From: Chloroflexota bacterium
Lineage (GTDB): Bacteria > Chloroflexota > Anaerolineae > Anaerolineales > UBA4823
Assembly: GCA_029782365.1 (NCBI GenBank)
Contig: JAKOUW010000202.1
Span: 186,001 to 250,000, forward strand
Length of the DNA: 64,000 nucleotides
Reading direction: 5' to 3'
Positions 58,167 through 64,000 of this stretch are shown one piece after another; position 1 is the first letter of the stretch; each line of letters begins with the position of its first letter. A program made the translations under genes and the position numbers. The notes beneath the pieces were generated by a model that was given only the letters and a program-made list of their open reading frames with translations, did no database searches and had not been told where the DNA came from.

Positions 58167-61100
58167 TTATGCCTTCACCCCCACCACTTCCCTTAAAAAC
58201 TGCCCCGTGTAACTCTCTTCCACCTCTGCCACCTGCTCGGGCGTGCCTTCGGCTACAATGGATCCGCCCTTCTCGCCGCCTTCCGGCCCCATGTCGATGA
58301 CCCAATCGGCCGTCTTGATCACATCCAGGTTGTGCTCGATGACGATCACCGTGTTGCCGGCGTCCGTCAGGCGGTGGAGCACGTCGAGCAGGCGCTGGAT
58401 GTCGGCGAAGTGCAGGCCGGTAGTGGGCTCATCCAGGATGTAGATCGTGTCGCCGGTTGAGATGCGGCTGAGCTCCTTAGCCAGCTTGACGCGCTGCGCC
58501 TCCCCGCCCGAGAGGGTCAGGGCCGACTGGCCCAATTTCATATAATCGAGGCCGACGTCGTGCAGGGTCTGCAGGATGCGGCGGATGTCGGGGTAATTCT
58601 CGAAGAAGCCGAGCGCCTCCTGCACATCCATGTCGAACACATCGGCAATAGTCTTGCCTTTATAGGTGACGCCCAGCGTCTGGCGGTTAAAGCGTTTGCC
58701 GTCGCACGCCTTGCACTTGACCCACACGTCCGCCAGGAAGTGCATTTCGACTTTTTTGAAACCGTAGCCCTGGCATTCCTCGCAGCGCCCGCCTTTGACG
58801 TTGAAGCTGAAACGCCCGGCGCCGAAGCCCAAGGCGCGCGCCTCGGGTGTGGAGGCGAAGACTGCCCGGATCTCGTTCAGCACGCCGGCGTAGGTGCCCG
58901 GGTTGGAGCGCGGGTTGCGCCCGATCGGTTCCTGGGTGATATTGATGACCTTGTCCACCTGCTCCAGGCCGTCGATGCCATCGTGCGGGCCGGGGACGGT
59001 CTGCGAATCGTGCAGGGCGCGCATCAGCGCCGGGTAAAGCGTCTGGGCAATCAGGCTGGACTTGCCCGACCCTGAGACGCCCGTGACGCAGACCAGGTTG
59101 CCCAGCGGGAAGCGCGCCGTGATGGTCTTCAGGTTGTGCAGGCGGGCGCCGCGCACAGTCAGCCAGCCGCGCGCTTCGCGACGCTGGGCGCCGTTCGGCG
59201 CGGCCACGACGAGCTCGCCGGACAGGTATTTACCGGTCAGCGAGCCGGGGTTGTGCATCAGGTCTTCCGGCGTTCCAGCCGCCACCAAATCCCCTCCCAG
59301 GATGCCCGGGCCGGGCCCCAGGTCCAGGATCCAATCGGCCTCCATCATCGTCGCCTGGTCGTGTTCCACCACCAGCACGGTGTTGCCGATGTCGCGCAGG
59401 TGCGCCAGGGTGTCGAGCAGGGCGCGCTGATCGCGGCTGTGCAGACCAATGGACGGCTCGTCCAGGATGTACAGCACGCCCACCAGGCCGCTGCCGATCT
59501 GGCTGGCCAGGCGGATGCGCTGGCCTTCGCCGCCGGAGAGCGTTGGCGCTGGCCGGTCGAGGGTCAGGTAGTGCAGGCCGACATTGCGCAGGAAGCCCAG
59601 CCGCTGGCGGATCTCGTTGACCAGCTCCAACCCGACCTGGCGCTGCTCGTCGTCCAGGTGCAGGGCCAGGCTGCCGATCCAATCGTGGATGGCTTCGATG
59701 CTCCAGGAGGTCAGCTCGGGCAGGCGTTTGCCATCGATGGTGACGAAGCGCGCCTCGGGGTTCAGGCGCTCACCGCTGCACTTGGGGCAGGGCTTCTGGC
59801 TCATGAAGGACACGTACCAGCGGCGGGTGTATTCCGACTTGGTCTGGCGGAAGAGACGGTTGATGTGGTGGACGATGCCCTTGACGTCGCGCTCACTCTC
59901 GCCGCGCCAGTTACCGTCGCTTGTTTCGACATCAAATTCGAAGTGGACCTTCTCGCCGCCCGAGCCGTAGAGGATCACATGGCGAAACTTCTCCGGCAGT
60001 TCGTTCCAGGGTTTTTCGATATCCACGCCGTAGTAACGGCCAATCGAAGCCAGGTTGCGCCTCTGCCAGGCATTCTCGTCCTTCTTACGCAGGTCGCGGT
60101 ACCAGCGCGAAGCGCCATCCAGCAGCGATTTATCCGGGTGCTCGATGATCAGGTCGGGGTCTACCTGCAGCTTGACGCCCAGGCCGTTGCACTCATCGCA
60201 CATGCCCAGAGGGGAGTTAAATGAGAACAGGTGCGGTTCCAGCTTCGGGAAGGAAATGTCGCAGTTCGGGCAGGCGTTGTGCTCGCTGAGCATGATCTCT
60301 TCCTGGGCGAACCAGACGATCAGGACGCCGCTGCCAGCGCGCAGGGCTGTCTCAACGGAATCCACCAGGCGCGTCAGGTATTCCACCTGGCTGTGATCTC
60401 CAATCTCAGGCTGCTGGGACGGGGCGATGAAACGGTCAACCACCAGCTCAATGGTGTGCTTCTTGTCCTTGTCCAATTCTGGCAGGCCGTCCGCCAGTTC
60501 TACCAACTGGCCATCCACGCGAGCGCGCGGGAAGCCGTCTTTGAGCGCCTGGCGCAAGGCGGCAGCGTGCGCGCCTTTGCGGCTGCGCGCCAGCGGGGCC
60601 AGCAGTTGAAAGCGCGTCCCGGCGGGCAGGCCAGCCAATTGGTTGGCAATTTGCTGGGCCGATTGTGGCTGGACGGCGCGCCCGCACTGCGGACAGTGCG
60701 GCGTGCCCAGCCGGGCATACAGCACCCGCAGGTAGTCGAGTATCTCGGTGACGGTGCCCACGGTGGAGCGCGGATTGCGGGCGATGGTCTTTTGTTCGAT
60801 GGCGATGGCCGGGCTCAGGCCGGTGATCTGGTCAACCTGCGGCTTTTCCATCTGATCCATGAACTGCCGGGCGTACGAAGACAGGCTCTCCACATAGCGG
60901 CGCTGGCCTTCGGCATAAATGGTGTCGAAAGCCAGGGAAGATTTCCCCGAGCCGGATACGCCTGTGACCACCACCAGCTTGTTGCGCGGGATGCTGACTG
61001 TAATGTTCTTGAGGTTATGCTGGCGGGCGCCGCGCACCACGATGGCTTCCATGCCGGGCGGCAGAGCAGCCTGTTGATTGGCAGGGTGGCTGTCTGGCAG

Positions 61101-62102
61101 ATCCTCGTCATCAGGCAGCAGGAGGCGGGTGGAAACGGCGGCGCGGCCGCCTGCCTCGCTGAGGATGGCGAGCCGCTGCGGGCCTGAGAGCTGTAAAGCG
61201 CCAGGGTTGGCCAGTTCGTCTTCGCCGATCACCCCCAACTGGCGCAGTTTGGCGTAAATGCGCCGGGTGCGCGGCAGGCTGTCGAAACAGGCGCGCAGCT
61301 CATCGAAGTTCGCCTCCGGGTCAATGGTCAGCAGTGCGATTTGGTCGAGCAGCGCCTTTTCCTCCACCGTCAGGCTGGCTTCTGGCTTGGTGTGCAGCTC
61401 ATCCCAATAATCAAACAGCCCCAGTTCCAGGCGGTTGAGCGCCTGGAAGTCATGCAGCAGGTTGCCGCGCATGCAGGGGAAACCTTTCCAGCGTCCACTG
61501 TAACGGAAGAGATCAGAGCGCACCTTGCCCAGGCGCGCCAGCCGCCAGGCAGAGCCAGCAACAAAGAAATCGTGGTCGCGGCGCAGGTCAAACAGGTTGC
61601 AGGTGATTTTGCCGCCAAGCAGCTCACGCGGCACGCCGCCCACATCCGGGTCAACCAGCACCCAGCGCGCTCGCGCTGCGTCCCAGTACTCCGTAATCCA
61701 GTGGTCCGTTTTATAGTCCTGCTCGTCGGACAGGTAGTCGGCGAAACCGACTCGCATGCGCGCCGGAATCTGCTTGTGCCGCAGCAGCGAGACCAGGAAG
61801 ACGGCAAAGTCGCGGCACATGCCCACCGTGCGCTGCCTGGGTTCACGCGGCGCGTTCAGCGGCTCCGGCGAGAGCGCCACGATGCGCTCCAGGCGCTGCT
61901 GCATGGTGCGCAGATGCTGTTCGCCGCGCGCGGCAGGCGCCAGGTCTACGCCGTACAGCGCGGCTGCCTTGCGGTGCATCATCTGCCCCTGGATCAGGCG
62001 CACCAAACCCGGCAGATCATCCGGCAGGTTTTCATAAAGATGGATATAAGGCCCCGGATCGGTGATCGGGCTTTGTTCAAGATAGTAGGAAGTGGTATCC
62101 AT
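58167..62102 (-). CDS. uvrA: Transglutaminase-like domain fused to UvrA
   Basis: This 1311-residue protein joins two activities in one frame. The first about 350 residues include a transglutaminase-like papain fold with C96 ('[12 protein letters not shown]'), H134 ('TDHWITEYW') and D151 ('[10 protein letters not shown]'). From about residue 351 (codon at 61052, [17 protein letters not shown]) a complete UvrA of about 961 residues follows: Walker A '[14 protein letters not shown]', two signatures '[12 protein letters not shown]' and '[12 protein letters not shown]', second Walker A '[14 protein letters not shown]', and zinc fingers ([36 protein letters not shown]). UvrA starts nucleotide excision repair by detecting damaged DNA. 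No Shine-Dalgarno precedes the internal Met, so separate translation seems unlikely. The start ATG 62102 is uncertain. Confidence 0.92.
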   Translation of the reverse strand: MDTTSYYLEQSPITDPGPYIHLYENLPDDLPGLVRLIQGQMMHRKAAALYGVDLAPAARGEQHLRTMQQRLERIVALSPEPLNAPREPRQRTVGMCRDFAVFLVSLLRHKQIPARMRVGFADYLSDEQDYKTDHWITEYWDAARARWVLVDPDVGGVPRELLGGKITCNLFDLRRDHDFFVAGSAWRLARLGKVRSDLFRYSGRWKGFPCMRGNLLHDFQALNRLELGLFDYWDELHTKPEASLTVEEKALLDQIALLTIDPEANFDELRACFDSLPRTRRIYAKLRQLGVIGEDELANPGALQLSGPQRLAILSEAGGRAAVSTRLLLPDDEDLPDSHPANQQAALPPGMEAIVVRGARQHNLKNITVSIPRNKLVVVTGVSGSGKSSLAFDTIYAEGQRRYVESLSSYARQFMDQMEKPQVDQITGLSPAIAIEQKTIARNPRSTVGTVTEILDYLRVLYARLGTPHCPQCGRAVQPQSAQQIANQLAGLPAGTRFQLLAPLARSRKGAHAAALRQALKDGFPRARVDGQLVELADGLPELDKDKKHTIELVVDRFIAPSQQPEIGDHSQVEYLTRLVDSVETALRAGSGVLIVWFAQEEIMLSEHNACPNCDISFPKLEPHLFSFNSPLGMCDECNGLGVKLQVDPDLIIEHPDKSLLDGASRWYRDLRKKDENAWQRRNLASIGRYYGVDIEKPWNELPEKFRHVILYGSGGEKVHFEFDVETSDGNWRGESERDVKGIVHHINRLFRQTKSEYTRRWYVSFMSQKPCPKCSGERLNPEARFVTIDGKRLPELTSWSIEAIHDWIGSLALHLDDEQRQVGLELVNEIRQRLGFLRNVGLHYLTLDRPAPTLSGGEGQRIRLASQIGSGLVGVLYILDEPSIGLHSRDQRALLDTLAHLRDIGNTVLVVEHDQATMMEADWILDLGPGPGILGGDLVAAGTPEDLMHNPGSLTGKYLSGELVVAAPNGAQRREARGWLTVRGARLHNLKTITARFPLGNLVCVTGVSGSGKSSLIAQTLYPALMRALHDSQTVPGPHDGIDGLEQVDKVINITQEPIGRNPRSNPGTYAGVLNEIRAVFASTPEARALGFGAGRFSFNVKGGRCEECQGYGFKKVEMHFLADVWVKCKACDGKRFNRQTLGVTYKGKTIADVFDMDVQEALGFFENYPDIRRILQTLHDVGLDYMKLGQSALTLSGGEAQRVKLAKELSRISTGDTIYILDEPTTGLHFADIQRLLDVLHRLTDAGNTVIVIEHNLDVIKTADWVIDMGPEGGEKGGSIVAEGTPEQVAEVEESYTGQFLREVVGVKA

Positions 62103-62260
62103 AGGTTGGATGGCTGCACACCCTCGGGACCAAGTCTCTTCGGTCGATAATTCGTACACTTGTTCTATAAACTATTGTATCACGGAGTGGCCCAAGAAAA
62201 AATTAGATTTTTCGTGGCTGCCGGCAAGCGCGCTCCCAGGCTGTATTGTCTTTTTAGCCC

Positions 62261-62947
62261 CTATTCGCTGGCTGGTTTGTATTCTCCCGCTTCGATCCGC
62301 TTCTGGTCCTTTCGCAGCTTGGCGAAAGCGATTTCGCGCACCGCCAGGGGAATGCGGGTCACTTTTCGCTCGGTGGTCAGCGCTAACAGGTAAGCCACGG
62401 CGCACTTCTCCAGCACCTCCACATTGTGGACAGCGCGTTCCATGTCGTGGCCCAATACCAGCGCGCCGTGGTTTTGCAGCATGTACGCATTGTGGTGATT
62501 ACGCACATGTTTGGCGATTGTATTTGCCAGGAAGGAGGTGCCCGAGGGGGCATAAGGAATGATCTCCACGCTGCGCCCCAGGAAGCGCACCTGCTCATCA
62601 AAAAGCGCCGGGATCGAGGCTTTGACCAGCGCCAGCGCGCTGGTGTACACCTGGTGTGTATGCACGATAGCATTGACGTCGCCCCGCGCCTGGTAAACTG
62701 CGGCGTGCATGCCCGCTTCTACCGAAGGCGCCAGCCTGCCTTCGATCACCTGCCGGTCGATGGCCAGAATGCACACATCTTCAGGCGTCATTTTCATGTA
62801 ATCATAATTGGAAGGGGTGATGGCAAAAGCATTCTTCCCGGGGACGCGCAGCGAGAGATTGCCGCCGGTTGCCATCAAATAGCCCTTGCCAACCAATAGT
62901 TGGGCTGTCTGGACGATCAATTGTTTGCAGTCATCGTATTGTCCCAT
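62261..62947 (-). CDS. Class II aldolase (fuculose-1-phosphate aldolase-like)
   Basis: This 228-residue enzyme has the class II aldolase/adducin fold: 'ATGGNLSLRVPGKNAFAITPSNYDYMKM', the catalytic Glu in 'PSVEAGMHAAVY', zinc His pair 'IVHTHQVY' and a third His in 'LQNHGALVLG'. Members cleave L-fuculose-1-phosphate, L-rhamnulose-1-phosphate or L-ribulose-5-phosphate (epimerase). Given the rhamnosidase cassette nearby, a deoxy-sugar phosphate is a reasonable substrate, but this is inference. GAGGTGAGT precedes ATG 62947. It is controlled by a consensus promoter with two palindromes and is divergent from a TetR gene. Confidence 0.85.
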   Translation of the reverse strand: MGQYDDCKQLIVQTAQLLVGKGYLMATGGNLSLRVPGKNAFAITPSNYDYMKMTPEDVCILAIDRQVIEGRLAPSVEAGMHAAVYQARGDVNAIVHTHQVYTSALALVKASIPALFDEQVRFLGRSVEIIPYAPSGTSFLANTIAKHVRNHHNAYMLQNHGALVLGHDMERAVHNVEVLEKCAVAYLLALTTERKVTRIPLAVREIAFAKLRKDQKRIEAGEYKPASE

Positions 62948-62963
62948 ACTCACCTCACAGCGC

Positions 62964-63013
62964 AATCTTTACACTGTAAAGATTATAGAAGATTATCTTG
63001 ACGGTGTCAAGAT
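62964..63013 (-). promoter_or_regulatory. Consensus promoter with two palindromic operators
   Basis: On the minus strand, TTGACA (63010-63005), a 17-bp spacer and TATAAT (62987-62982) form a perfect sigma-A promoter for the aldolase gene. Palindrome 1 (62964-62984, AATCTTTACA-C-TGTAAAGATT) overlaps the -10/start. Palindrome 2 (62995-63013, ATCTTGAC-GGT-GTCAAGAT) covers the -35 box. Both are likely binding sites for the divergent TetR-family repressor. Confidence 0.8.
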
Positions 63014-63032
63014 TTGAAAGTAGCATTGGGAT

Positions 63033-63689
63033 ATGGCAGGCAAAAAGTACCACCACGGCGATCTGAAGAATGCCCTGATCCGTGCTGGATTGGAGATCCT
63101 GGCGCGCGACGGCATCGACGGTTTGAGCCTGCGCAAAGCCGCCCAGGAAGCCGGCGTCAGCCACGCCGCGCCGTACGCCCACTTCACCGACAAACAGGCA
63201 TTGGTTGCCGCCATCTCCGCCGAAGGCTACCGCCTGCTATTCAATCAGCTAAAAGCCGTGCGCGAAGCATTTCAGGATGAGCCTCAGCGCCAGTTGGTCG
63301 AGGCAGCCTGGGCTTACGTGCAGTTCGCGCAGTCCGACCCGGCGCATTTCCGGGTCACGTTTTCAAGCACAGTGAAGCAGGAGAAGGATTACCCCGCCCT
63401 GGTCGAGATCACCGCCAAATGTTTTGAACAGGTGGTAAGCATCATCGCGTCCTGCCAGGCGGCAGGCGTGCTGCGCCCAGCCCCGCCCGAGGCCATGGCG
63501 GTCAGCATTTGGAGCGCCGTGCATGGATTCGCCTCTCTGCTCATCGAAGGGCAAATCTCGCACCAACTGCTCGACCAAATGACCATCCGCCAGGCGCTGG
63601 TCTTCACACTCGATCAGTTAACCCTGGTTGCCCTCGCGCAAGGCGATTTCTCCGGCGATCAACCGGCAGCTTTGCGGCGCCTCGCATAA
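63033..63689 (+). CDS. TetR-family transcriptional regulator
   Basis: This 218-residue protein has an N-terminal TetR helix-turn-helix: 'LIRAGLEILARDGIDGLSLRKAAQEAGVSHAAPYAHFTDKQALVAAISAEGYRLLF'. A ligand-binding helical domain with 'FRVTFSSTVKQEKDYPALVEI' and 'AVSIWSAVHGFASLLIEGQI', similar to the WHG-type C-terminal domain, follows. It probably represses itself and the class II aldolase gene through the palindromes between them. ATG 63033 has little Shine-Dalgarno; TTGACG-N17-TAGCAT (62998-63026) would start transcription right at the ATG. Its 3' end overlaps a convergent TPR gene by 31 bases. Confidence 0.9.
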   Translation: MAGKKYHHGDLKNALIRAGLEILARDGIDGLSLRKAAQEAGVSHAAPYAHFTDKQALVAAISAEGYRLLFNQLKAVREAFQDEPQRQLVEAAWAYVQFAQSDPAHFRVTFSSTVKQEKDYPALVEITAKCFEQVVSIIASCQAAGVLRPAPPEAMAVSIWSAVHGFASLLIEGQISHQLLDQMTIRQALVFTLDQLTLVALAQGDFSGDQPAALRRLA

Positions 63690-64000
63690 AGCGCAGCTTT
63701 TTCAGGGTCGTTCAGCCCACGATACAGCAGTTCCAGCTCTTCGAAGACAAACGTGTCGGGCTCGCCGGCTTCATCACATTCTTTTTCAAGGCACAGTTGA
63801 ATGGCAAGTGCTTCGTCCAGACGGCCCAGGGAGCGCAGCGTCCAGGCGACCATCCAATGCGCAATGCGGATTTGTTGGGCATTGCCGTGGCGCTCAAAAT
63901 AGGCAAGCGCCAGTTCGAATTCAACCAGCGCTTCTTCATACCGCCCAAGCTCGTGCAGCGCATAACCGGTGTTGTTGCGCAGCGAGCCCTCCCATTTTTT
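63659..64000 (-). CDS. TPR protein, C-terminal part (continues beyond the window)
   Basis: The frame is open from the right edge to a stop at 63659, giving about 113 C-terminal residues of a tetratricopeptide-repeat protein. Repeats read 'NNTGYALHELGRYEEALVEFELALAYFE', 'IAHWMVAWTLRSLGRLDEALAIQL' and 'LELLYRGLNDPEKAALYARRRKAAG'. TPR arrays serve as protein-binding scaffolds. The N-terminus, and therefore the partner domain, lies outside. The 3' end overlaps the TetR gene by 31 bases tail to tail. Confidence 0.8.
   Translation of the reverse strand, partial: KKWEGSLRNNTGYALHELGRYEEALVEFELALAYFERHGNAQQIRIAHWMVAWTLRSLGRLDEALAIQLCLEKECDEAGEPDTFVFEELELLYRGLNDPEKAALYARRRKAAG

Noticed and set aside
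61052-61052. Independent uvrA start codon within the fusion
   Set aside because: The Met is at the usual UvrA start, but no ribosome binding site precedes it and the upstream frame is open and domain-bearing; fused translation is more likely, although dual initiation cannot be excluded.
61341-62150. Plus-strand open frame opposite the N-terminus of the UvrA fusion
   Set aside because: I considered whether this was the real gene and the UvrA extension the artefact, but the minus frame shows an intact transglutaminase triad and continuous coding, while this one shows no domain.
1-64000. CRISPR arrays, insertion sequences, prophage genes
   Set aside because: No regularly spaced repeats, transposase or phage structural genes were seen on reading both strands.

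Overview
The window looks like a chromosomal segment of a GC-rich, probably anaerobic bacterium of the Chloroflexota, most likely class Anaerolineae. This placement is an inference from gene content: a tRNA(Trp) T-box in front of a trp-aro super-operon, a Sec-exported protease ending in a short YxPLxxK-type tail, several ferredoxin-like and radical-SAM proteins, a PFK with pyrophosphate-type residues, a methylmalonyl-CoA mutase subunit and plant-glycan hydrolases. No rRNA, CRISPR array, phage block or insertion sequence was recognised. One tRNA gene, tRNA-Glu(CUC), is present.

Layout. Positions 1-7.9 kb hold two SPFH-domain proteins, a two-component system with a CxxC lipoprotein, ClpB and an FeS protein. 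Positions 8-13.2 kb hold a secreted C25 (gingipain-like) protease, a large protein with a nucleoside-phosphorylase-like C-terminus, and a VOC protein. Positions 13.2-27.9 kb are one minus-strand 14-gene operon, trpE-G-D-C-F-trpS-trpB-A-aroF-A-E-C-KB-aroQ. It encodes every step from DAHP to chorismate to tryptophan plus TrpRS, behind a consensus promoter and a T-box leader with a UGG specifier. Positions 28-30.7 kb hold small enzymes (VOC, DinB-like, ARMT1-like phosphatase). Positions 30.7-39.3 kb are a seven-gene minus-strand operon: HEAT/WD40-type protein, lipoprotein-LivH-LivM fusion, GrpE-like protein, short Hsp70, DUF1257, DUF2997 and a radical-SAM activase-like protein. Positions 39.4-44 kb hold a secreted anchored protein, PFK, methylmalonyl-CoA mutase and tRNA-Glu. 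Positions 44.3-46 kb show decay: a LacI regulator and a GH51 arabinofuranosidase, both lacking 5' ends and joined head to head. Positions 46.0-47.5 kb hold a compact operon (ribbon-helix-helix-like regulator, VOC protein, MerB-like lyase). Positions 47.5-49.1 kb hold a DUF3592 protein and a broken histidine kinase. Positions 49.3-57.2 kb are a glycoside cassette (GH78, GPH symporter, GH3, divergent AraC). Positions 57.3-64 kb hold a bacterial-type PARG, a transglutaminase-UvrA fusion, a class II aldolase with divergent TetR, and a TPR protein cut by the window edge.

The most exciting item is at 46761-47519. A single open frame encodes a 252-residue MerB (organomercurial lyase) homologue interrupted by exactly two in-frame UGA codons, at residues 126 and 201. 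They fall where MerB carries its two catalytic cysteines, and the aspartate three residues after the first is retained. Each UGA is followed at a suitable distance by a perfect hairpin, the second with a GGUC apical loop like that of bacterial SECIS elements. I interpret this as a double-selenocysteine organometal lyase. Its operon begins with a small regulator whose likely operator, three tandem 8-bp repeats, lies at the promoter.

Second in interest are the Hsp70/GrpE-like/DUF1257/DUF2997/radical-SAM operon with its three-part membrane fusion, and the transglutaminase-UvrA fusion.
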